38,333 nucleotides of DNA from assembly GCA_021845885.1 (NCBI GenBank), contig JAJZVB010000005.1:1-38333 (forward strand), written 5' to 3'. Shown here piece after piece: positions 19,002-27,537 of this stretch. This DNA is from Pseudomonadota bacterium (GTDB lineage Bacteria > Pseudomonadota > Gammaproteobacteria > Burkholderiales > JABEVD01). The first letter of the stretch is position 1. The number at the start of each line of letters is the position of its first letter. The translations under genes and the position numbers were made by a program. The notes beneath the pieces are model-generated. The model saw only the letters and a program-made list of their open reading frames with translations. It did no database searches and was not told the DNA's origin.

Positions 19002-21665
19002 ATGGCTTCAATGCCGGATCAGGATCCGCAAGAAACACAGGAATGGCTCGACGCCCTGGAAGGGGTGCTTCAGCAGGAAGGGGCGGAGCGCGCCCATTTT
19101 CTTCTCGAGAAAATGACCGAAAGGGCCAGGAAGGCAGGCGCTTACCTTCCTTTCAACGTCAATACGGCCTACCTCAACACCATTCCGACGGAGCGCGAGG
19201 AGCGCTCTCCCGGAGACCTCGAGATCGAGCGCAGAATCCGTTCCTACATCAGATGGAATGCCATGGCCATGGTGGTGAATGCGAACCGGGGCTCCGACCT
19301 TGGCGGGCATATCGCCAGCTTCGCTTCCGCCGCGACGCTTTACGACGTCGGCTTCAACCACTTTTTCCATGCGCCTTCCGAAAATCACGGCGGCGATCTC
19401 GTCTATACGCAGGGCCATTCTGCGCCCGGAATCTACGCCAGGGCCTTCCTCGAAGGAAGGATCACGGAAGAGCAGATGGAGCATTTCAGGCAGGAATCCG
19501 AGGGACAGGGGCTTTCCTCCTATCCCCATCCCTGGCTGATGCCGGATTTCTGGCAATTTCCCACGGTATCGATGGGACTCGGTCCATTGATGGCGATCTA
19601 TCAGGCGAGGTTCATGAAATACCTCGAGGACAGGGGAATCGCCAAAACGGAAGGCAGAAAGGTCTGGGCTTTCATGGGCGACGGCGAGATGGACGAGCCC
19701 GAGTCCCTCGGGGCGATTTCGTTGGCTGTCCGGGAGAAGCTCGACAATCTCGTTTTCGTCATCAACTGCAATCTGCAGCGCCTGGACGGGCCTGTCCGCG
19801 GCAACGGAAAGATCATCCAGGAGCTGGAAGCCGATTTCAGGGGGGCGGGCTGGAATGTCATCAAGGTGATATGGGGATCGAGATGGGATCCCCTGCTCGC
19901 GAAGGACAAGAACGGTCTGCTCCTGAAGCGGATGGAAGAGGCGGTGGACGGGGAATACCAGAATTACAAGGCCAACGACGGCACCTACGTCAGGAAGCAT
20001 TTCTTCGGAAAATATCCCGAGCTGCTCGACATGGTGGCGAGCATGTCCGACGAGGATATCTGGAGGCTGAACCGCGGGGGGCACGACCCCAGAAAGGTCT
20101 ATGCCGCCTATCATGAAGCGGTCAAGCACAAGGGGCAGCCCACCGTGATTCTCGCCAAGACGGTCAAGGGCTACGGCATGGGGGATGCGGGGGAAGGGCA
20201 AAACACCACCCATCAGCAGAAGAAAATGAACGAGGATGCGCTGAAGGCTTTCAGAAACCGCTTCAGCATTCCCATTTCCGACGAGGTCATCGGGCAGGCG
20301 CCTTTCTTCAAGCCCGCTGAAGACAGCGCTGAAATGAAATACCTGAGGGGAAGGGTGGCGGCCATGGGCGGCGCTCTTCCTGCAAGGCGCCGCAAGGCAG
20401 AACCTTTGAATGTCCCCGAGCTTTCCGCATACGAAGCCTATCTGAAAGGAACGGACGGTCGCGAGATATCGACGACCATGGCCTTCGTCAGGATACTTTC
20501 CATGCTGGTGAAGGACGCATCCATAGGCAAGCTCATCGTTCCCATCGTTCCGGACGAATCGCGCACTTTCGGGCTCGACGGGCTTTTCAGGCAGCTCGGC
20601 ATCTATTCCTCGGTCGGGCAGCTTTACGAGCCCCAGGACGCCGGGCAATTGATGTACTACAGGGAAGACAAGCACGGCCAGATCCTGCAGGAAGGGATCA
20701 ACGAGGCGGGGGCCTTCTCTTCCTGGATCGCCGCTGCGACGGCCTACAGCACCCACGGCATCTCCCTGATTCCCTTCTACATCTATTATTCGATGTTCGG
20801 CTTCCAGAGGGTGGGGGATCTGGCATGGGCTGCAGGAGATATGCGCTCCAGGGGATTCCTCCTCGGGGGAACCGCCGGGCGGACCACGCTCAACGGGGAA
20901 GGCTTGCAGCACGAGGATGGCCATTCCCATGTGCTGGCGTCCACCATACCGAACTGCATTGCCTACGATCCGGCCTATGCCTTTGAACTCGCGGTCATCA
21001 TCCAGGACGGCATGAAGCGCATGTACAGGGATCAGGAAGACATCTTCTATTACATCACCCTGATGAACGAGAACTATGCCCATCCCGCCATGCCGGAAGG
21101 GGTGGAAGAAGGCATACTGAAGGGGATGTACCTGCTTGCGGAGGCGAAGGTCGGGAAATGGGCGAAAACGCCCAAGGTCCAGCTTCTGGGCAGCGGAACG
21201 ATACTCAGGGAAGTGATCGCGGCAGCCGAACTGCTCCGGGAAGATTTCGGGGTGAGTTCGGACATCTGGAGCGTGACGAGCTTCACCCAGCTCCGCCGCG
21301 ATGGCCTGGAATGCCAGCGCTGGAACATGCTTCATCCCGAGGAAAAGCCGAAGACAAGCTACATCGAATCCTGCCTGAAGGAAAGGGCGGGGCCCGTCAT
21401 CGCTTCGACGGATTACATGAAGATCCATGCCGACCAGATCGGGGCTTTCGTTCCCGGGACCTACAGGGTATTGGGAACGGACGGCTTCGGCCGCTCTGAC
21501 ACCCGCGAGAAGCTGCGCAGATTCTTCGAGGTGGACAGGCATTATGTCGCCGTCGCGGCCCTCAAGGCGCTTTCCGAAGAAGGCAGCATCCCGCCTGAAC
21601 AGGTGACCGCCGCGATCAAGAAATACGGCATCGATCCGGAAAAACCGAATCCAGAGACGGTTTGA
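19002..21665 (+). CDS. aceE: Pyruvate dehydrogenase E1 component, homodimeric type
   Basis: 887 aa; GGHIASFASAATLYDVGFNHFF, VWAFMGDGEMDEPESLGAISLAVREKLDNLVFVINCNLQRLDGPVRGNGKIIQELE, GEGLQHEDGHSHVLASTIPNC. Confidence 0.97.
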   Translation: MASMPDQDPQETQEWLDALEGVLQQEGAERAHFLLEKMTERARKAGAYLPFNVNTAYLNTIPTEREERSPGDLEIERRIRSYIRWNAMAMVVNANRGSDLGGHIASFASAATLYDVGFNHFFHAPSENHGGDLVYTQGHSAPGIYARAFLEGRITEEQMEHFRQESEGQGLSSYPHPWLMPDFWQFPTVSMGLGPLMAIYQARFMKYLEDRGIAKTEGRKVWAFMGDGEMDEPESLGAISLAVREKLDNLVFVINCNLQRLDGPVRGNGKIIQELEADFRGAGWNVIKVIWGSRWDPLLAKDKNGLLLKRMEEAVDGEYQNYKANDGTYVRKHFFGKYPELLDMVASMSDEDIWRLNRGGHDPRKVYAAYHEAVKHKGQPTVILAKTVKGYGMGDAGEGQNTTHQQKKMNEDALKAFRNRFSIPISDEVIGQAPFFKPAEDSAEMKYLRGRVAAMGGALPARRRKAEPLNVPELSAYEAYLKGTDGREISTTMAFVRILSMLVKDASIGKLIVPIVPDESRTFGLDGLFRQLGIYSSVGQLYEPQDAGQLMYYREDKHGQILQEGINEAGAFSSWIAAATAYSTHGISLIPFYIYYSMFGFQRVGDLAWAAGDMRSRGFLLGGTAGRTTLNGEGLQHEDGHSHVLASTIPNCIAYDPAYAFELAVIIQDGMKRMYRDQEDIFYYITLMNENYAHPAMPEGVEEGILKGMYLLAEAKVGKWAKTPKVQLLGSGTILREVIAAAELLREDFGVSSDIWSVTSFTQLRRDGLECQRWNMLHPEEKPKTSYIESCLKERAGPVIASTDYMKIHADQIGAFVPGTYRVLGTDGFGRSDTREKLRRFFEVDRHYVAVAALKALSEEGSIPPEQVTAAIKKYGIDPEKPNPETV

Positions 21666-21674
21666 GAGAAAAAC

Positions 21675-22901
21675 ATGAGCCAAACAATGGAAGTGAAGGT
21701 GCCGGATATCGGCGATTTCAAGGATGTTCCCATCATCGAGCTGCATGTGAAGGAAGGGGAAAGGATCGAGGTCGATTCCCCCCTCATCACCCTCGAAACG
21801 GCCAAGGCGGCGATGGAAGTGCCTTCTCCTTATGCGGGGCTGGTCAAGTCCGTTTCAGTGAAGGTCGGGGACGCCGTATCGGAAGGCTCCCTCATCCTGA
21901 CCCTGGAAGCCGAGGAGCAGGCGGAGCCGGAAAAGGCGCCTGCCCCGACGCAGGCGAAAACCGAAGCGCCTGTGAGAGCCGAAGCGCTCAGCGCAGCGAA
22001 CATGGCAATCAAGTCCTTCGCGGGAATCCACGCCAGCCCTTCGGTGAGACGGTTCGCCAGGGAGCTGGGCGCAGATCTTTCCAGGGTCGAGGGAACCGGA
22101 CCGAAGGGGAGGATACTCAAGGAAGACGTTCAGTCCTTCGTGAAAGGCGTCATGACTTCCGGCGTTTCCGCCGCTGCGCCCGCTATGCCTGCTATCGATT
22201 TCTCGAAATTCGGTTCATTCGAGGAGAAGCCGCTTTCCAGGATACAGAAGATTTCCGGGGCCAATCTCGCCCGGAACTGGGCGGCCATTCCGCATGTGAC
22301 CCAGCACGACGAAGTGGACATCACGGAGCTCGAGTCCTTCAGGAAGTCCATGATGGAGGAGGCGCAGAAACAGGGGGTGAGGCTCACCCTCCCCGCCTTC
22401 CTGATGAAGGTCTGCGCAGTCGCGTTGAAGAAATTCCCCACATTCAATGCCTCCCTTTCGGGCGAAACGCTGATCCTGAAGCAGTATTGCCATATCGGCA
22501 TGGCTGTCGACACCCCGGATGGCCTCGTCGTTCCCGTCATCAGGAATGCCGATCAAAAGAGCGTTTTCCAGCTCGCCGTGGAGCTTTCCGAATTGAGTTC
22601 GAAGGCGAGGGAAGGAAAGCTTTCGATCAACGACATGCAGGGAGGATGCTTCTCGATATCCAGCCTGGGCGGGATAGGGGGAAGCTTTTTCACGCCCATC
22701 ATCAACGCGCCAGAAGTCGCCATACTCGGGGTGTCCAAGGCTGTCACGAAGCCGGTATTCAGGGAGGGCAATTTCGTTCCCCGCCTGATGCTGCCGCTTT
22801 CCCTTTCCTACGACCACAGGGTCATAGACGGCGCATTGGGGGCGAAATTCATCGTTCATCTGGGTTCGCTCCTTTCCGACATCCGCAGGCTGGTATTGTG
22901 A
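21675..22901 (+). CDS. aceF: Pyruvate dehydrogenase E2 (dihydrolipoamide acetyltransferase), single lipoyl domain
   Basis: Lipoyl domain TLETAKAAMEVPSPYAG; peripheral subunit-binding domain ASPSVRRFARELGADLSRVEGTGPKGRILKEDV; catalytic SLSYDHRVIDGALGAKF. Confidence 0.95.
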   Translation: MSQTMEVKVPDIGDFKDVPIIELHVKEGERIEVDSPLITLETAKAAMEVPSPYAGLVKSVSVKVGDAVSEGSLILTLEAEEQAEPEKAPAPTQAKTEAPVRAEALSAANMAIKSFAGIHASPSVRRFARELGADLSRVEGTGPKGRILKEDVQSFVKGVMTSGVSAAAPAMPAIDFSKFGSFEEKPLSRIQKISGANLARNWAAIPHVTQHDEVDITELESFRKSMMEEAQKQGVRLTLPAFLMKVCAVALKKFPTFNASLSGETLILKQYCHIGMAVDTPDGLVVPVIRNADQKSVFQLAVELSELSSKAREGKLSINDMQGGCFSISSLGGIGGSFFTPIINAPEVAILGVSKAVTKPVFREGNFVPRLMLPLSLSYDHRVIDGALGAKFIVHLGSLLSDIRRLVL

Positions 22902-22905
22902 TCTG

Positions 22906-23574
22906 GTGAAAAGCGGCTCCAATCCTGTCGGCATTTTCGGCGGCACATTCGATCCCATCCATTTCGGACACCTGAGGCTCGCCCAGGAGGTGGCGGAGCA
23001 TTGCGGCCTTGAATCCGTTCATATCGTTCCTGCGGGAAAGCCGCCCCACAGGAATGAACCGCATTGCGATCCTGCCATGAGGATGGAAATGGTCAGGATC
23101 GCGTCAAAAGGCAACCTCCTCTTTCTTCCCGACGACCGGGAAACAGCCAAGGAAACGCCCTGCTATTCCGTCGAAACCCTGCTTCAATTGAGACGCGAAC
23201 TGGGAAGCGAAAAGCCTTTCTGCCTCATGGTCGGTGCTGACGCCTTTCTTGGGCTCGCAAGCTGGCACAACTGGCGCGATCTTTTCGATCTCGCCCATAT
23301 CCTGGTTGCGCAAAGGCCGGGTTTCGACATCGGGTCGAAAATGACAGAGCCCCTGGGAATGGAATACAGGGCGAGAATATCGAATGACGCGGAAGCATTG
23401 AGGCATTCCCCTTCCGGCAGGATCGTCGTGGTGGATGTCACGCTCCTCGACATTTCTTCTTCGATGATCAGGGAATGCCTTTCCAGGGGGCGCAGCGCGC
23501 GCTATTTGCTTCCGGACGACGTGCTCGATTATATTGGAATTCATGGCCTTTATCGGGAGCAGAATGAAATCTAG
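22906..23574 (+). CDS. nadD: Nicotinate-nucleotide adenylyltransferase
   Basis: GTG start; VGIFGGTFDPIHFGHLRLAQEVAE; LLDISSSMIRECLSRGRSARYLLPDDVLDYI. Confidence 0.95.
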   Translation: MKSGSNPVGIFGGTFDPIHFGHLRLAQEVAEHCGLESVHIVPAGKPPHRNEPHCDPAMRMEMVRIASKGNLLFLPDDRETAKETPCYSVETLLQLRRELGSEKPFCLMVGADAFLGLASWHNWRDLFDLAHILVAQRPGFDIGSKMTEPLGMEYRARISNDAEALRHSPSGRIVVVDVTLLDISSSMIRECLSRGRSARYLLPDDVLDYIGIHGLYREQNEI

Positions 23575-23905
23575 GGAAAAGGTGAGTGCGGTGGTGTCCG
23601 CGCTGGAAGACATCAAGGCGGAAAACATTGCCGTTCTCGATGTTTCCGGGTTTTCCACGCTTTTCGAATGGATGGTGATCGCAAGCGCCAATTCGACGAG
23701 ACAGACCAAAGCGTTGGCCAATCACGTCCAGGAAAAGCTGAAGGAACTGGGACAGGCAGTGAACGGCGTGGAAGGCCTTGAAACGGGTGAATGGGTGCTG
23801 GTCGACCTGGGAGACGTGATCGTCCATATCATGCAGCCTGCGATCAGGCAATATTACAATCTGGAAGGGCTATGGAGCCCCGTTCCCCAGGCCAGGGCAG
23901 GCTGA
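23564..23905 (+). CDS. rsfS: Ribosomal silencing factor RsfS
   Basis: ALEDIKAENIAVLDVSGFSTLFEWMVIASANSTRQTKALANHV; GEWVLVDLGDVIVHIMQPAIRQYYNLEGLW. Confidence 0.95.
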   Translation: MKSREKVSAVVSALEDIKAENIAVLDVSGFSTLFEWMVIASANSTRQTKALANHVQEKLKELGQAVNGVEGLETGEWVLVDLGDVIVHIMQPAIRQYYNLEGLWSPVPQARAG

Positions 23906-24379
23906 ATGAAGCTTCACGCCCTTGCCGTGGGGAACAGAATGCCTGAATGGATCACAGCGGCTTGGGATGAATACGAGAAAAGGATGCCTCGCGAGGCAAA
24001 GGTGATCCTCAGGGAAATCAGGCCCGAGAAGCGGGATTCAGGGAAGAGCGTGCCGCAGATCCAGGAGGTCGAGGCTGAAAGAGTCAGGACGGCCATGCCC
24101 CGGGACTGCTTCAGGGTGGTGCTCGACGAGCGCGGAGAGCTGCTCTCGACCATGGAATTGGTCAGGCTACTTGAAGGATGGATGAGAGGCGGAAAGGATA
24201 TCGCCTTCGTGATCGGCGGGGCGGACGGAACCAGCCAGGAATTGAGGGAGGAAGCCGAAAAAGTGCTTTCCTTTTCCAGGATGACGCTTCCACACGGACT
24301 GGCGAGGGTGATGCTCATCGAGCAGCTTTACCGGGCTGTTTCCATCATCCATCATCATCCCTACCACAGGGAGGGATGA
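23906..24379 (+). CDS. rlmH: 23S rRNA (pseudouridine1915-N3)-methyltransferase
   Basis: MKLHALAVGNRMPEWITAAWDEYEKRMP; FVIGGADGTSQELREEAEKVLSFSRMTLPHGLARVMLIEQLYRAVSIIHHHPYHRE. Confidence 0.96.
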   Translation: MKLHALAVGNRMPEWITAAWDEYEKRMPREAKVILREIRPEKRDSGKSVPQIQEVEAERVRTAMPRDCFRVVLDERGELLSTMELVRLLEGWMRGGKDIAFVIGGADGTSQELREEAEKVLSFSRMTLPHGLARVMLIEQLYRAVSIIHHHPYHREG

Positions 24380-24380
24380 A

Positions 24381-24977
24381 TTGATCTACCTGGTCTCAAC
24401 CAGCCCGAGACGCCGGGAGCTTCTGAATCAGATCGGCATCCGTTTCGAGACGCTGCTGCTGCGTTCCAACCCGGCCCGGGGGGGCGCCGTCGACGAAACG
24501 CCCATTCCGGGGGAAAATATCGAGGATTACGTGAAAAGGATAGCTGAAGCAAAGGCCGCCTCGGGATGGAAGCGCCTTGCGGAAAGAAAGCTCCCCTTTC
24601 ATCCCGTGCTCGCTGCGGATACGGCGGTTTTCCTTGAAGGGAGGATAGTGGGAAAGCCTGAAAATGCCGACGCTGCAATAGCGATGCTGGAGAGCCTTTC
24701 CGGACGCGAGCACGAGGTGCTGACTGCCGTTTGCTGCGTCTATTTTGACAGGATCGAAACCGTGCTTTCCAGGTCCAAAGTCAGATTCTGCGAGCTTTCG
24801 GGCATGGAAATAAGGGAATATGTTTCCACGGGAGAACCGATGGACAAGGCGGGCGGTTATGCGATCCAGGGAAAGGCGGCCCGTTTCATAGAAAGAATTG
24901 AAGGCAGCTATTCGAGCGTGATGGGATTGCCGCTTTATGAGACGGGACAATTGCTGAGCAGGATAGGGAAAACATGA
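24381..24977 (+). CDS. maf: Maf family nucleoside triphosphate pyrophosphatase
   Basis: TTG start; IYLVSTSPRRRELLNQIGIRFE; VLAADTAVFLEGRIVGKP; GGYAIQGKAARFIERIEGSYSSVMGLPLYET. Confidence 0.94.
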   Translation: MIYLVSTSPRRRELLNQIGIRFETLLLRSNPARGGAVDETPIPGENIEDYVKRIAEAKAASGWKRLAERKLPFHPVLAADTAVFLEGRIVGKPENADAAIAMLESLSGREHEVLTAVCCVYFDRIETVLSRSKVRFCELSGMEIREYVSTGEPMDKAGGYAIQGKAARFIERIEGSYSSVMGLPLYETGQLLSRIGKT

Positions 24978-26419
24978 CCGACGAGATTCTGATCAATGTC
25001 ACCCCCCAGGAAACCCGCGTTGCAGTGATCGAGGAAGGGGTGGTTCAGGAACTGCATATCGAGCGCGCTTCCAGTTTCGGACTGGTGGGCAACATCTATC
25101 TCGGAAAGGTGAGCAGGATTCTCCCCGGGATGCAATCCGCCTTCGTCGATATCGGCCTGGAGCGCGCCGCATTTCTGCACGTCGACGACATCTGGGAGCA
25201 GAGGCAGGATACAAGGCCCATCGAAAAGATCCTTTTCGACGGGCAGCATGTCCTCGTCCAGGTGATCAAGGACATGATCGGCACGAAGGGGGCGAGGATT
25301 TCGACCCAGATCAGCATCGCGGGCAGGCTGCTCGTCTTTCTTCCCCAGGAGGCCTATATCGGCGTCTCGTTGAGGATAGAGAACGAGTCGGAGCGGGAAG
25401 TGCTGAGGGAGAAGGTGCAGAAACTGGTTCCGCCCGACGAGAAGGGCGGCTACATCATCAGGACGATCGCCGAAGGCGCGACGGACGAGAATTTCCTTTC
25501 CGACATCGCCTACCTGAAGAAGATATGGGCGGATATCCAGGAAAAATCCCTGACCGCATCGGCTCCTTGCCTGCTTTACCAGGATCTCAATCTCAGCTTC
25601 AGGGTGCTCCGCGATTTCGACAACGACGACGTCGGAAGGATCAGGGTCGATTCAAGGGAGACCTACCAGAAACTGCAATCCTTCGCTTCCAGCTACATCA
25701 GGAATGCCGAGGGAAAAATAGAGCGCTATTCCGGGGAAAGGCCGCTTTTCGATCTTTACGGGGTCGAGGAGGAAATCCAGCGCGCGCTTGCCAGACGCGT
25801 GGAGCTCAAGTCCGGAGGCTATCTCATTATCGACCAGACCGAGGCGCTCACCACGGTCGACGTCAACACGGGCGGATTCGTCGGGCACAGGAATTTCGAC
25901 GACACGATATTCAAGACGAACCTCGAAGCGGCGATCGTGATCGCAAGGCAGTTGAGGCTCCGGAACCTGGGCGGCATCATCATCGTCGATTTCATCGACA
26001 TGGACAATGCCGAGCATCGGGAGGCCGTGCTCAACGAATTCAGGAAGGCGCTGTCCCGCGACCACACGCGGATGACCCTGAGCGAAATGACCGCCCTGGG
26101 TCTCGTCGAGATGACCAGGAAACGAACCCGGGAAAGCCTCGCCCATGTGCTTTGCGAAACCTGCCCGACCTGCCAGGGGAGAGGCGAGATCAAGACGGCT
26201 CAGACGGTATGCTACGAGATATTGCGCGATCTTTTGAGGGAGGCGCGCCAGTTCGAGGCCAGGGAATACCGGATACTCGCGTCGCAAAAGGTGGTCGACC
26301 TTTTCCTCGACGAGGAGTCCCAAAGCCTCGCGCAGCTCGCCGACTTCATCGGCAAACCGATCTCTCTCCAGGTCGAAAGCGTCTACAGTCAGGAACAGTA
26401 CGACGTCGTGCTGATGTAG
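24974..26419 (+). CDS. rng: Ribonuclease G
   Basis: MTDEILINVTPQETRVAVIEEGVVQELHIERASSFGLVGNIYLGKVSRILPGMQSAFVDIGLERAAFLHV; GGIIIVDFIDM; CETCPTCQGRG. 481 aa. Confidence 0.95.
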   Translation: MTDEILINVTPQETRVAVIEEGVVQELHIERASSFGLVGNIYLGKVSRILPGMQSAFVDIGLERAAFLHVDDIWEQRQDTRPIEKILFDGQHVLVQVIKDMIGTKGARISTQISIAGRLLVFLPQEAYIGVSLRIENESEREVLREKVQKLVPPDEKGGYIIRTIAEGATDENFLSDIAYLKKIWADIQEKSLTASAPCLLYQDLNLSFRVLRDFDNDDVGRIRVDSRETYQKLQSFASSYIRNAEGKIERYSGERPLFDLYGVEEEIQRALARRVELKSGGYLIIDQTEALTTVDVNTGGFVGHRNFDDTIFKTNLEAAIVIARQLRLRNLGGIIIVDFIDMDNAEHREAVLNEFRKALSRDHTRMTLSEMTALGLVEMTRKRTRESLAHVLCETCPTCQGRGEIKTAQTVCYEILRDLLREARQFEAREYRILASQKVVDLFLDEESQSLAQLADFIGKPISLQVESVYSQEQYDVVLM

Positions 26420-26493
26420 GGCCTGTTGACACTGATCCGGTGTAGTGCCTGATTCATCACGTTCGCACGCATCGGATCAGTGTCAACGGGCCC
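26419..26493. repeat. 21-bp near-perfect inverted repeat with 33-nt spacer
   Basis: Left arm gggcctgttgacactgatccg (26419-26439), right arm cggatcagtgtcaacgggccc (26473-26493); one non-Watson-Crick position. Left arm begins on the last base of the rng stop. Confidence 0.92.
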
Positions 26494-26497
26494 TGGA

Positions 26498-26611
26498 TTA
26501 CTTCATCATCTTCCAGGCGAGGATCATTGCGCAGATGAACACCCCCGCCCAGATCAGCTCGCCGACCCACTGATATTCCCGTTCGATACCCTTCAGCTTG
26601 TTCGTCCACAT
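26498..26611 (-). CDS. Putative 37-aa single-TM small protein
   Basis: MWTNKLKGIEREYQWVGELIWAGVFICAMILAWKMMK, stop TAA; upstream gtaGGAGGGcaaggccATG. Not in the ORF track (below size cutoff). Confidence 0.65.
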   Translation of the reverse strand: MWTNKLKGIEREYQWVGELIWAGVFICAMILAWKMMK

Positions 26612-26616
26612 GGCCT

Positions 26617-26654
26617 TGCCCTCCTACAAACAATATAGACCGTTGTGGAGGGCA
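26617..26654 (-). promoter_or_regulatory. Potential hairpin occluding the SD of the 37-aa ORF
   Basis: Arms tgccctcc (26617-26624) and ggagggca (26647-26654), extended by acaa/ttgt after one bulged base; on the minus-strand RNA the SD GGAGGG lies in the 3' arm. Confidence 0.45.
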
Positions 26655-26690
26655 TTTTGTTCTTGGCGGCACGCCGAGCTTCGACGACGG

Positions 26691-26981
26691 CTAGGTGAGA
26701 AGCGATTCGGGATGAATTTTCGATCCCGATATGAAAACCACCTTTCTTCTCGAGGTTTCGCCCTGCTTCAGGATCACGCACCTTGCCGGGACCTCGAATC
26801 TTTCCGCAAGATAGGCGATGAGCCTCTCGTTCGCGCGCCCTTCAACCGGCGGGGCGGCAAGCCTGATCTTGAGGGCATCCCCGTGCAGCCCTGCAACTTC
26901 GGTTTTTTTCGCTCCGGGTTGGACATGCAGCGTCAACGTCAGGTTTCCGATTTCCCCCCTGTACCAATCAGAGCAGACCAT
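26691..26981 (-). CDS. DUF167/YggU family protein
   Basis: LTLHVQPGAKKTEVAGLHGDALKIRLAAPPVEGRANERLIAYLAERFEV..CVILKQGETSRRKVV. Confidence 0.9.
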   Translation of the reverse strand: MVCSDWYRGEIGNLTLTLHVQPGAKKTEVAGLHGDALKIRLAAPPVEGRANERLIAYLAERFEVPARCVILKQGETSRRKVVFISGSKIHPESLLT

Positions 26982-27537
26982 AGAGCATCGAATCGAGCCA
27001 GGCGACGGGCACGGTCAGGATGAGCTGGAAAATGATCAACACGATGAGCGGAGAAAGATCGACATTGCCGACGAGTGGGATTCTCCGGCGGAAGAAAATC
27101 AAAAAAGGCCTCGAAAGGCTGTTCAATACTTCGGAAACAGGCGAATAAGGATTCACCCAGGAGAGGACCGTCTGGACGATCAAGACCAGCATGAAAATGT
27201 GGATGCTCTGCTTCAGCAGGCCGATTGCGGAAAGCAGGACGAGAACGGCCAGGGAGATGGGGGTGTAGGGCGGCATGCCGCTGATCCAGAGCGTTGCAGC
27301 CAGCACGAGAAATTCGATAGCCCAGGCGAGAAGAAAGGTGGCGAGATCCAGGCCCCAGAGCCCGGGAATGACCCTTCTGGCGGGGCGAACCAGAAAATCG
27401 GTGAGCGAAATCAGAAAAGGGGAAAGCGGATTCCTGTAAGGGGCGCGGAACAGCTGAAGATAGAAGCGCAGCAGCAGGGCGATGATGAAGAGTCCGAATA
27501 CGGTGTCCAGAAGGAAAAGGATACCCTGGTTCAGCAT
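26968..27537 (-). CDS. YggT family membrane protein
   Basis: Two YGGT-type repeats: LRFYLQLFRAPYRNPLSPFLISLTDFLVRPARRVIPG and VLSWVNPYSPVSEVLNSLSRPFLIFFRRRIPLVGNVDLSPLIVLI. Confidence 0.92.
   Translation of the reverse strand: MLNQGILFLLDTVFGLFIIALLLRFYLQLFRAPYRNPLSPFLISLTDFLVRPARRVIPGLWGLDLATFLLAWAIEFLVLAATLWISGMPPYTPISLAVLVLLSAIGLLKQSIHIFMLVLIVQTVLSWVNPYSPVSEVLNSLSRPFLIFFRRRIPLVGNVDLSPLIVLIIFQLILTVPVAWLDSMLYGLL

Noticed and set aside
19008-21746. 912-aa ORF antisense to aceE
   Set aside because: It lies opposite a strongly conserved aceE and its His/Arg/Asp-rich translation looks like a codon-bias shadow; no recognisable domain.
26457-26672. 71-aa minus-strand ORF over the rng-yggU gap
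   Set aside because: Its frame crosses the inverted repeat and has no SD; the 37-aa frame has the better start context.
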